Source: Parafrankia irregularis (GTDB lineage Bacteria; Actinomycetota; Actinomycetes; Frankiales; Frankiaceae). Taken from it: DNA of 64,000 bases. The stretch is from assembly GCF_001536285.1 (NCBI RefSeq), contig NZ_FAOZ01000023.1:62001-126000 (forward strand), in the 5' to 3' direction. Shown here piece after piece: positions 38,138 to 46,224 of the stretch (position 1 is its first letter; each line of letters opens with the position of its first letter). The translations under genes and the position numbers were made by a program. The notes beneath the pieces were generated by a model. It did not search any database and was not told the origin of the DNA. It saw only the letters and a list, made by a program, of their open reading frames with translations.

Positions 38138-38213
38138 GTGGGTGTAGCTCAGTTGGCAGAGCACCGGGTTGTGGTCCCGGGTGTCGCGGGTTCAAATCCC
38201 GTCACTCACCCCA
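38138..38213 (+). tRNA. tRNA-His (anticodon GTG)
   Basis: Acceptor GTGGGTG pairs with CACTCAC; the D arm is GCTC/GAGC; the anticodon arm is CCGGG-TTGTGGT-CCCGG with GTG at 38171-38173; the T arm carries TTCAAAT. A G at 38137 can serve as the extra G-1 that pairs with the C discriminator, the histidine tRNA identity element. CCA is encoded (38211-38213). A TACGAT -10-like box lies at 38090-38095. Confidence 0.97.
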
Positions 38214-38227
38214 TGGCTCCAGCCGTT

Positions 38228-38252
38228 CTACCTGGCCCTTTTGGCTAGGTAG
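38228..38252 (+). terminator. Hairpin after tRNA-His
   Basis: Bases 38228-38237 pair with 38243-38252 (one G-T pair) around a CTTTT loop, 14 bases after the tRNA end. Confidence 0.7.
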
Positions 38253-38524
38253 GGCCGGTTGGGCGGCACGAAACACGGTCATCGGGTTGCGCGCCCTATC
38301 CGCGCCCAGGAAATGGGCTCGTTGGAGAGCGTCGGGCAGCCCGCCTCAGCAGGCACCCGCCGGCCCCAGCCGGGTACCTCGGCCGCGGTCATCACCCCGG
38401 CAGGTTCACGATCCCGCGCAGACGCCGCCGGGACCGTGTACACCACGGTCCCGGCGGCCTGACGGCCGAGGCGTCACCTGGTCGTCATCCGACCGTCCCG
38501 AGCCGGGATCGACTCGCTATATGA

Positions 38525-38758
38525 TCACACTGGTGGGATGAGGCCGATGTGCCGGCCTTTGCCTGCGCAGTGGCGGCAGGGCTCCAGATGCGGAGCAGTT
38601 CCGCCCTGGTCCGCGGCACGAAGCTCGAACACCGCCCGCCCACCGCGGCAGGTCAGACAGATCTGGTTGATAACGTTCACCCGCTCCGGGCTGGTATGCG
38701 CCCCGGACGGCTGCTCCGCTGTCGTCACCGATGTACCCACCTCCCCGGTCAGGACCAA
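38525..38758 (-). CDS. Small zinc-ribbon-like protein
   Basis: 77 residues or fewer. Two CxxC knuckles with DnaJ-zinc-finger character are present: ICLTCRGG and EPCRHCAGKGRHIG, about 28 residues apart. The N-terminal part is unstructured. The start is uncertain: TTG 38758 is the longest, while an in-frame GTG at 38728 has GGGGAGG about 11 bases upstream. The cysteine pattern and codon bias argue for a real gene. Partner and role unknown. Confidence 0.65.
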   Translation of the reverse strand: MVLTGEVGTSVTTAEQPSGAHTSPERVNVINQICLTCRGGRAVFELRAADQGGTAPHLEPCRHCAGKGRHIGLIPPV

Positions 38759-39638
38759 CCGTGGACCGCATCCTCCGGCCGGTCAGCGTGCGGCGCCTCG
38801 CCCGCCCGGTGCTCTCGCCACCGGCTGGACGCGCGCCAGGTGCTGTACCGGCCCTGGCCGCCGGCCCCACAAGGACCGGACTCGCTCACCTCCCGACCAT
38901 CCGTCACCGCCGGAACAGCGGACTGCCTGGTCGCCCGATGACGCTAGCCAACGTCGACATCGTATGGGCCGGAATGCAGCAAAGAGCCGCACTCCCTCAC
39001 CGGCCGCGCACCGACCGGCCATTTCCGGACACCCGATAGCCTGTCCGCGCCCACCCGACGACACGGCGGTGACCGGACGTCCCGGCCCAACCGGCGCGGT
39101 GCGGCCGCGCCGTACCCGGTTCACCAGCGGCACTCCCGGCCGCCGTTCCGACGCTTCCTACCTGGGCCTCTTTCCCGGCCCGGCGCGGACAACGCCATTC
39201 CCAGCCGCCCGCTCCTCGATTTCCCGGCAGCAATTCCCCCGGCGGCGCAGCCTCCAAGGGGAACCCGGAAAATCACCGACGGCCGCCAAACGGCCTTATC
39301 CCACCGGACCTTCCGCGCGAGGCCATCGAGACATGGATCTCACCGTCAGGAGGCTCCAGCGTGTGGTGACGCCGCACAACCACCTGACGCCGTCCGCACC
39401 GTCCACGCCGTGACATCCGTGCCGGGGAATCCGCGTGGTGACGGCCAGCCCGCGTCCTCACCCACCAGGCACCCGCCCGTCGTCTCCGCGCCGGCCACCC
39501 CTCGGGCCCGGCGACGCCCCCTGCCCGGGGCGCCCTCAGCACCGAGGCTCGGGACCTCGGTGCCCCCGGCACCCCGACACCTCGCGCGAACGGCGGGGCC
39601 GTGTGGACGCCGCGCCTGCGCGAACGCACCGGGCCTGT
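38759..39638. other. Intergenic stretch without a supported gene
   Basis: 880 bases between the small zinc protein and the response regulator. Several frames are open but none shows a domain or plausible composition. No RNA or repeat recognised. Confidence 0.4.
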
Positions 39639-40358
39639 TTATTCGATATCGAACAGGCCCTGGCGGACGGCGTACATCACTGCTTCCATCCTCGAATGGA
39701 GCTGAAGTTTGTCGAGAATATTCCGGACGTGATTCTTCACCGTATTCTCGCTGATGAACAGCTTGCGCGCGATCTCACGGTTCGCGCGCCCTTCCGCCAC
39801 CAGCTTGAGGACCTCCAGCTCACGCGCGGTCAGGTGGGGCGCGTGTGCCCGGGGCCGGTCCTCACCTCCGCCACGGGCCATCGTGGCGAACTCGACCATC
39901 AGCTTCGAGGCCATGGACGGGCTGATCAGGCTCTGCCCGCTGTGGACGGCGCGCACCGCGTCCGCCACCTCGTGCGGGGGAATCGACTTCAGCAGGTAGC
40001 CGACCGCCCCGGCCTTGATGGCCTCGAACAGGTCGGACTCCTCGTCCGACACGGTGAGCATCACGACCCGCACCCGCGGCACCGATCGCTTGATCGCGCC
40101 AGCGGCGGCAATGCCGTCACGACCCGGCATCCGGACGTCCATCAGGACGATGTCCGGCGCGGTGCCGGACGCGAGCACGAGCGCCTCCTGCCCGTCGGCG
40201 GCTCGCCCCACCACCGAGATGTCGTCCTCGGTGTCCAGGACGACCTGCAGGCCCTGAAGAAAGAGCTCGTGATCGTCCACGACAAGGACCCGTATCGGCG
40301 CCCCGTTACGGGTCGGGTCGGCATCAGCGGCCGACGGCGGCACCACACTGGCCGTCAT
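39639..40358 (-). CDS. NarL/FixJ family response regulator
   Basis: 239 residues. The receiver domain starts PIRVLVVDDHELFLQGLQ, with the phospho-acceptor Asp in IVLMDVRMPG and the switch Thr/Lys in VVMLTVSD and GAVGYLLKSI. A linker leads to a LuxR-type HTH: LTARELEVLKLVAEGRANREIARKLFISENTVKNHVRNIL. ATG 40358 is directly preceded by an in-frame GTG. No histidine kinase gene is adjacent, so it is an orphan in this window. Confidence 0.95.
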   Translation of the reverse strand: MTASVVPPSAADADPTRNGAPIRVLVVDDHELFLQGLQVVLDTEDDISVVGRAADGQEALVLASGTAPDIVLMDVRMPGRDGIAAAGAIKRSVPRVRVVMLTVSDEESDLFEAIKAGAVGYLLKSIPPHEVADAVRAVHSGQSLISPSMASKLMVEFATMARGGGEDRPRAHAPHLTARELEVLKLVAEGRANREIARKLFISENTVKNHVRNILDKLQLHSRMEAVMYAVRQGLFDIE

Positions 40359-40810
40359 CACACATCCGGAAATCGGGTTCGATTATTCTGCCTCGCGGCT
40401 TCGCCGCCGCGAACGAATGCCGTTTCGGACACCCGCCCACTCTACGTGATGCACCACACACCCGAGGTCGCAGGCACGCGGAAGTCACCTCTCACTCTCG
40501 CGGCCTTAACATATCCGACATAGACGGAAGAGTACGCGCATTCAGATCAACTGCCGCCTTCTCGGCGGTTTTCGCGCACGTCCCAGCGCCGCCCAGACCC
40601 CTGCATCAGCCCCACCAGCGGCACCGCGCCTGCCCACCACACACCCCACCACCTGCATCGATGTCGGATCGGACCGGGTCGACGGCACAGGCGTCGGCTC
40701 TCGCCGCCGGCCACGCCAGGAACTGGAACACCATTCACCTCGATGCATACCAGAACCAGGCAACCAGGCCGAGCAACCCGCACGTCCACGTAACGGCGAC
40801 TTCATAGCCA

Positions 40811-40842
40811 GTTATCCAGGTCAACTGGATGCACTGGATAAC
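40811..40842. promoter_or_regulatory. Inverted repeat upstream of the aldehyde dehydrogenase gene
   Basis: GTTATCCAG (40811-40819) and CTGGATAAC (40834-40842) are perfect 9-base arms. An inner copy makes CCAGGTCAACTGG (40816-40828), so three CTGGA half-sites occur in tandem. It lies about 70 bases before the ATG at 40911, in an AT-richer stretch, as expected for a GntR-like operator. A closely related 13-base element precedes the phosphotransferase gene (45365). Confidence 0.65.
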
Positions 40843-40910
40843 ACCAGGTGCAAGACGGCATTGAAGTCTGTTTGGTGGCGCGACGATCCGATCAGAGAGA
40901 CCCTCGGCAG

Positions 40911-42482
40911 ATGGACGCCTCAGCCAGCACGCCACCGACCCGCCTGCGCCTCAAGCAGGGCACCGCCTGGGCCGATGCCTACGGACGTGCCCGCCAGGTC
41001 GCCCCCGAAGCATTCGACGAGGACCGCCTGCTCAATCTCTGGGGCGGCAGGTGGCACCGAAGTGGTAGCCCGTTGCACAGCCTTTCACCCATCGACGGCT
41101 CCCCCATCGCCGGGCCACCGATGATGGACCCGGACGAGGCCCGCGAAGCCATCCGCGCCACCCTCGACGACCACAAGGAATGGCGCGACGTCCCCCTCGC
41201 CGACCGCCGGGCCCGGGTCACCGCCGCCGTCGAGGCCATGGAGGAACACCGCGACCTGCTCGCGCTACTGCTCGTCTGGGAGATCGGCAAGCCCTGGCGC
41301 CTCGCCCGCACCGACGTCGACCGCGCCCTCGACGGGGTCCGCTGGTACATCGACGAGATCGAGCCCATGACCGCCGGCCGCACCCCCCTGCCCGGCCCGG
41401 TCAGCAACATCGCCAGCTGGAACTACCCGATGAGCGTGCTCATGCACGCCATGCTGGTCCAGATGCTGGCCGGCAACGCCGCGATCGCCAAGACACCGAC
41501 CGACGGCGGCGCCGCCTGCCTGACGCTCGCCGCCGCCCTCGCCCGGCGCGCCGGCCTGCCGATCTCCCTGGTCTCCGGCTCGGGCTCACGGCTGTCGTCC
41601 GCACTGGTACGCGCGCCGGAGATCGGCTGCCTGGCCTTCGTCGGCGGCCGTTCCGCCGGCGGCCAGGTCGCCGCCGCCCTCGTCGACACCGGCAAGCGGC
41701 ACTTCCTGGAGCAGGAAGGCCTCAACGCCTGGGGCATCTGGGACTTCTCCCAGTGGGACCTGCTGGCCGCCCACCTGCGCAAGGGCTTCGAGTACGGCAA
41801 GCAGCGCTGCACCGCCTACCCTCGCTACGTCGTGCAGCGCCAGCTCTTCGACCGCTTCCTGGAGATGTACCTGCCGGTGGTCTCCTCGGTGCGGTTCGGG
41901 CACCCGCTCGCCGTCGAGAACGACTCCGACCCGCTGCCCGACCTCGACTACGGCCCGGTGATCACCGCCGAGAAGGCCGCGGAACTCGCCGGCAAGGTCG
42001 ACGAGGCGATCACCAAGGGCGGCGTGCCGCTGTACCGCGGCGACCTCGCCGACGGACGCTTCCTGCCCGACCAGGACCGCGCCGCCTACGTCCCGCCCGT
42101 GGCCATCCTCAACCCGCCACCCGCCGCAGCGCTGCACCACGCCGAACCGTTCGGCCCGATCGACACCATCGTCATCGTCGACTCCGAGGCGGAACTGCTG
42201 GCCGCCATGAACGCCTCCAACGGCGCCCTCGTCGCCTCACTCGCCTGCGACGACGAGACCACCGCACGGCGGCTGTCCGGCGAGCTCTCCGCGTTCAAGG
42301 TCGGAGTCAACAAGCCCCGCTCCCGCGGCGACCGCGCCGAGCCGTTCGGCGGCCGCGGCGCATCCTGGAAGGGCGCGTTCGTCGGCGGCGAGCACCTCGT
42401 CCACGCCGTCACCGTCGGCGCCGACCCGAACGAACGCCTCTACGGCAACTTCCCCTCCTACTCCCTGTACCCGGAGACGTAA
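40911..42482 (+). CDS. Aldehyde dehydrogenase family protein, atypical active-site motifs
   Basis: 523 residues. Conserved NAD(P)-binding and catalytic features: SNIASWNYPMSVLMHAM (Asn in WNYP), a glutamate in LEQEGLNAWGIWD (instead of the usual ELGG), and the nucleophile cysteine in EYGKQRCTAYPR. The C-terminal part reads FGGRGASWKG and HAVTVGADP. The ATG at 40911 is preferred over the upstream ATG at 40848, which is in AT-rich DNA near the operator. The substrate is unknown. It stands alone downstream of the palindrome, so it may be controlled by a GntR-like repressor elsewhere. Confidence 0.9.
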   Translation: MDASASTPPTRLRLKQGTAWADAYGRARQVAPEAFDEDRLLNLWGGRWHRSGSPLHSLSPIDGSPIAGPPMMDPDEAREAIRATLDDHKEWRDVPLADRRARVTAAVEAMEEHRDLLALLLVWEIGKPWRLARTDVDRALDGVRWYIDEIEPMTAGRTPLPGPVSNIASWNYPMSVLMHAMLVQMLAGNAAIAKTPTDGGAACLTLAAALARRAGLPISLVSGSGSRLSSALVRAPEIGCLAFVGGRSAGGQVAAALVDTGKRHFLEQEGLNAWGIWDFSQWDLLAAHLRKGFEYGKQRCTAYPRYVVQRQLFDRFLEMYLPVVSSVRFGHPLAVENDSDPLPDLDYGPVITAEKAAELAGKVDEAITKGGVPLYRGDLADGRFLPDQDRAAYVPPVAILNPPPAAALHHAEPFGPIDTIVIVDSEAELLAAMNASNGALVASLACDDETTARRLSGELSAFKVGVNKPRSRGDRAEPFGGRGASWKGAFVGGEHLVHAVTVGADPNERLYGNFPSYSLYPET

Positions 42483-42838
42483 GCCCACGGTGTAGGGACT
42501 TGCCGGTCACCTGCCGACACGCTGGTCCGTTCCTGGGCCGCTTCAGCGGCGAGCCGGGCTCCGAGGACCACGTCGACAGCCTTCCGGGTGTCGTCCTCGG
42601 AGTCCGGCCAAAGGTGACCGTACGGCCGCCGTGCTCACCGCTGATGGCCCCGAGCCTCCCCCGGCTCGCGGGGCGGGGCGCCCCCCAAGGACGCTGTGGG
42701 GGCCTGCGCTGGAGCTGCTGAAACCGCGGTCCTGGCCGCCCGACCCTGCGATGAAGCGTGGTCCTGCCGAGCTCGACGCAGTTTCAGGTCTGCGGCAGAC
42801 TTCGCGGACGCGTCTGCCACCGAAGCTCCCTGCCCCGG
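42483..42838. other. Convergent gap
   Basis: Convergent gap between the dehydrogenase and the pentapeptide-repeat gene. I see no gene, RNA or strong hairpin. Confidence 0.35.
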
Positions 42839-43963
42839 TCAGCGAGGATGTCTCCCATTGATGGGCCAGTCCGCCGGCATTGGGATGCCGTCCGGGAGCG
42901 TTGTCCCGCTGTCCCCGCGAGCCTCGCGAACCTGCTCGGTTGTCAGGTTGAAGGATCGATCGAGATTTGCCTCGGAAAGATTGGCGTCGGTGAGAATCGC
43001 GTCTTTCAGGTCGGCGGCTAAGCCCGCTCTCCAGAGATGCGCACCTGTGAGATCGGCTCCCGTCATGTCGCCGTTAAAGCTCGACATCGAGAGGTCGGCT
43101 CGGATGAGGATGGCGCGGGTCAGGTTCGTACCGTCGAACTGGACTCCGGCGAGTTGCGCCCCAGCCAGGGTCGCACCGTCTAGCAAAGCTGCTGCGAATT
43201 GCGGATACCCATCCGCTCGGCCACTGCCGCGGATACCTGCCAGGTTCATGCCGGACATGCGAGCCTCCGACAAGTCGGCGTGGCCGAGGTCGACCCCTTC
43301 GAGGCTTGCGCTGACGGGGAACTGCAGGCCAGCGAGACTGGCCGGTCCGGTGAGGTCAGCACCCATGAGGTCTGCGCGGGGCACGCCATCGAGTACGGGG
43401 AGGCGGGCGAGGACTTGGACGGCGGCGCGGATGTCGGCTGCCGGGCGGACCGGTGGGGTGGTGCCGTCCTCCCCCGCAGGCGGCGCCTTACGGAGCTCAG
43501 GGTCGATGCTGCGGTTGCGGACGAACGCCGACAGGACCTCGACGACGGTCGGTTGATCGGCTGGAGAGTCTTGCGCCAGCCGTTCCAGCGCGTAGATCCC
43601 GCCAAGGCGGATGTTGACCGCGTCCGAGCCGAGTTGGGTGATCGCGGCGGTGTACCGGCTGGAACGTTGTTCTGCCATCTCCCGCTCGTGCGTTAGCGCA
43701 TCACGCCGCCGTGTCTGCTCGTTGGCCTTGCGGGTCTCGATGACAGTAAGCATGACCCCGCCGAAGGCAACCGCCGCTGCAATCACTCCGAGGATGCCGG
43801 CGCGGGTGACGGCGATGGCCTGCGCTCGGCCGTCCTCCGTCGGAGTCGATGCGTACAACGCCGGGGCCTGTATCCACAGCCAGACGAGGAAAGCCGCGCC
43901 GACGCCCCCTAGGACGATCAGGGGCCAGCGACGCAGACTCCGCCGTCCAACGTTGTCGGTCAT
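42839..43963 (-). CDS. Membrane-anchored pentapeptide-repeat protein
   Basis: 374 residues. Two N-terminal membrane segments (LIVLGGVGAAFLVWLWIQ; GILGVIAAAVAFGGVMLTVI) are followed by a basic coiled segment (TRKANEQTRRRDALTHEREMAEQ), IRLGGIYALERLAQDS, and pentapeptide repeats from about residue 190 (RADLMGADLTG, LDGATLAGAQLAGVQFDGTNLTRA, ADLTGAHLWRA, TDANLSEANLDRS). The repeat folds into a right-handed beta helix; many act in binding or toxin immunity, often without enzymatic activity. The ATG at 43963 begins MTDNVGRRSLRRWP. Role unknown. Confidence 0.88.
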   Translation of the reverse strand: MTDNVGRRSLRRWPLIVLGGVGAAFLVWLWIQAPALYASTPTEDGRAQAIAVTRAGILGVIAAAVAFGGVMLTVIETRKANEQTRRRDALTHEREMAEQRSSRYTAAITQLGSDAVNIRLGGIYALERLAQDSPADQPTVVEVLSAFVRNRSIDPELRKAPPAGEDGTTPPVRPAADIRAAVQVLARLPVLDGVPRADLMGADLTGPASLAGLQFPVSASLEGVDLGHADLSEARMSGMNLAGIRGSGRADGYPQFAAALLDGATLAGAQLAGVQFDGTNLTRAILIRADLSMSSFNGDMTGADLTGAHLWRAGLAADLKDAILTDANLSEANLDRSFNLTTEQVREARGDSGTTLPDGIPMPADWPINGRHPR

Positions 43964-44099
43964 GAGCAATGTTGTACGCCACGACCGAATCGCATCGAAG
44001 TCTGCCCCGCGCCGCGCACGGTTCGCCTGGTTCGGATGCCCGGTAGGTGGATTACCGGGCGCACTGCCGGCCGCGGCGGCGGCGAGCGGACCGAGGTGA

Positions 44100-45140
44100 T
44101 CAATGGCGCCGGCCCCCTGCCCAATTCGGCGGCTCACCTGGTCTCCAGTTCTCGTCGTAGTTGGAGTGGTCGCGGAACAGCGCAGCCTGCGTCCGCAGGG
44201 CGTATTCGAGCCCGTCCGCGAAACCGGCGGCGCCCGGATTGTCCGAACGCAGCTTGTCGGCGGCCTCCCACGAAGCGAGGAGCCGTGCAGTCCCCGGCAT
44301 GCCTTCGTCGTCCGCTTGGCCGGGTGGAACGTCCAACTCGAGCCGGTAGCCGACTTCGCGCATGCGGGCGTCAACAAAGTTGATCAGAGCGCGGCGGTAG
44401 TTCGAGGCAGTTTGGGCATCGTTCGTCATAACGCCCGTTCGTCTTTTCCCCTCTGGGGTGCTGGGTACCCGGCGGTTGACGGCGCCCGCCTCGATCAGTG
44501 CGGCGAACTCTTCGGCGTTGTGCGCCCCGTGGACGTCCCGGGCGTGTTCTGCCAGCGCCTCCTCAGCGTCGCGGGCTCGGGCGAGTAGGGAATTCCGCGG
44601 CGCGGAGGCGTGGAACTCTTCCACCGTCTGGAGCAGCTCGCCTAGGAGGATCTTGCCCCCCGCCCGGCTCGGTTTGAGGGCACCAACGACCGGCCCCGGC
44701 AGGTAGCGGGCGCCGCACAGAAGGCAGAGATGGATGACGGTGTTGGCGGGCCAGACCTGCTGCTGGCCTGGGGTGAGCCAGACGCCGCGCGGTTCGCCGC
44801 TCACAGCCGTCCATCTGTCTCTCCACTGCGGGTGCTGGGTGTCGTCGTCCCGGACACTCCAGGGCGTGGCCAGGGTGCGCGCCGCGTCCTCCACTACGAG
44901 CGGGACGGGCATCTTGCCTGTGGCTTCGTTCCATCTGGCGATCAGCGCCAGGTGGGCGTCCACCACGTCCGCGTGGGCAAGGACCCAGTCTCCGCTGTGG
45001 CGGGCGACGATCTGGGAGCGGGACCGATACTTCTGGAAGGAGCCGGGCCAATGCGTCTGGAAGTAGCGAGGCCGAATCTCCTCACGGTCCTCATCGTTGC
45101 GATCGCGGACGAACGCGACCAGTTCGTCAAGATCAATCAT
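44100..45140 (-). CDS. DUF6221-like N-terminal protein with unknown C-terminal domain
   Basis: 346 residues from ATG 45140. The first 80 residues (MIDLDELVAFVRDRNDEDREE ... QIVARHSGDWVLAHADVVDAHLALIARW) resemble DUF6221 proteins of actinobacteria. The remainder is not recognised; it has one CLLCG pair, the acidic/Ala-rich helices ARARDAEEALAEHARDVHGAHNAEEF, and an aromatic-rich end (FRDHSNYDENWRPGEPPNW). A longer reading to 45344 is possible. It lies between the pentapeptide-repeat and phosphotransferase genes. Confidence 0.6.
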   Translation of the reverse strand: MIDLDELVAFVRDRNDEDREEIRPRYFQTHWPGSFQKYRSRSQIVARHSGDWVLAHADVVDAHLALIARWNEATGKMPVPLVVEDAARTLATPWSVRDDDTQHPQWRDRWTAVSGEPRGVWLTPGQQQVWPANTVIHLCLLCGARYLPGPVVGALKPSRAGGKILLGELLQTVEEFHASAPRNSLLARARDAEEALAEHARDVHGAHNAEEFAALIEAGAVNRRVPSTPEGKRRTGVMTNDAQTASNYRRALINFVDARMREVGYRLELDVPPGQADDEGMPGTARLLASWEAADKLRSDNPGAAGFADGLEYALRTQAALFRDHSNYDENWRPGEPPNWAGGRRH

Positions 45141-45364
45141 TCGTCTCACCATCCCAGCCGGGTCCGTGCCCCCTCCAGTTAGTGGTATTTCCAGCTCCAC
45201 TCCGGTCCAGCCCCACCGGGTACGGACGTAACGCTCGACAAGATCGAGGGCACGTTCCAGCCAGAGCACGGTGCACACGATGGCTGCGGCGCCAGTTGGC
45301 CCCACCATGAGGCACCTGGACCGGAACCTCCACGATGCATGCACTTGTCAGCCCCCAGGTTGGG

Positions 45365-45377
45365 CCAGATCAACTGG
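45365..45377. promoter_or_regulatory. CCAGATCAACTGG element before the phosphotransferase gene
   Basis: A near-palindromic 13-mer that differs by one base from the inner core at 40816-40828. It is flanked by TTGGG and CTAAG, giving a wider inverted repeat, and ends 46 bases before the GTG at 45424. The two copies suggest one regulator acts at both genes. Confidence 0.55.
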
Positions 45378-45423
45378 CTAAGGGATCACTGCAGGCTGAC
45401 CTCGATCTCGGGAGCGAACCAGC

Positions 45424-46224
45424 GTGACCCAACTGCCCTGGAGCGAGCTGCCGCGCTCGGTCCGCGACGAGGTGGAACGACGAGTGGGGCGCGTCACCGC
45501 GTCCCACCCCGCCACCGGCGGACGATCGAACATCACGACCACGCTGCACACCCCGCACGGGCCGGTGTTCATCAAAGGTGCCCGGGAGCGTCCGTTCGTC
45601 GGGTCACTGCGTAACGAGGCCGCGACCAACCCGTACGTGCGCGAGCTCGCGCCCGCGCTGCTGTGGAGTTTCGAGACCGACGGCTGGGTCATGCTCGGCT
45701 TCGAGCACGTGGACGGCCACCGCGCGGACTTCTCACCCGGATCGGCTGACCTGCCGCTGCTTCGTGAGGCGCTCACCCAGCTGGAAGGCCTGCCGCTGCC
45801 ACCCCACGCCACCGCCCGGGTGGAACGGCACTACGACCACGAGCCGGCCATGAGCGGTGAAGCGCTGGTGCATTCCGATCTGAACCGGCACAACGTGCTC
45901 ATCGCCCAGGGAAGGGCACACATCGTCGACTGGGCGTGGGCGTGCCGCGGTGCGCCCTGGGTCGACCTTGCCATGTGCGCCTTCGGTCTCATGGTCGCCG
46001 GCCACACCATCCAGGCCGCCGAGGACTGGTGCCGCCCCTCGCGGGTCTGGACCGACGGACCGCACCTCGATCGCTTCACCGCCGCCCATGCCCGGGTCTG
46101 GGCCCACGCCGTATCAGTCGACCCATCCGACTGGAAGCAGCGGGCCGCCGACATCGCGCAACGGTGGGCGAGCGCACATGGCATGGCACAGACTTCGATC
46201 CGTTCCAAGGAGGTCCCACCCTGA
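45424..46224 (+). CDS. Aminoglycoside-phosphotransferase-like protein kinase fold
   Basis: 266 residues from GTG 45424 (GGGAG upstream). An APH/choline-kinase fold: ATGGRSNITTTL (nucleotide loop), VFIKGAR (Lys), Brenner motif LVHSDLNRHNVLI (His150, Asp152, Asn157), and IVDWAWACRGAPWVDLA (Asp169). The substrate cannot be told; APH folds phosphorylate antibiotics, sugars, amino-alcohols or peptides. The TGATG overlap with the methyltransferase suggests they act in sequence. Confidence 0.9.
   Translation: MTQLPWSELPRSVRDEVERRVGRVTASHPATGGRSNITTTLHTPHGPVFIKGARERPFVGSLRNEAATNPYVRELAPALLWSFETDGWVMLGFEHVDGHRADFSPGSADLPLLREALTQLEGLPLPPHATARVERHYDHEPAMSGEALVHSDLNRHNVLIAQGRAHIVDWAWACRGAPWVDLAMCAFGLMVAGHTIQAAEDWCRPSRVWTDGPHLDRFTAAHARVWAHAVSVDPSDWKQRAADIAQRWASAHGMAQTSIRSKEVPP

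Noticed and set aside
38138-38213. tRNA-His as an integration site
   Set aside because: No integrase, duplicate tRNA end or repeat of the 3' end is visible in the window.
45424-46224. Aminoglycoside resistance gene
   Set aside because: Only the fold is shared; no resistance context, and the coupled methyltransferase suggests another substrate.
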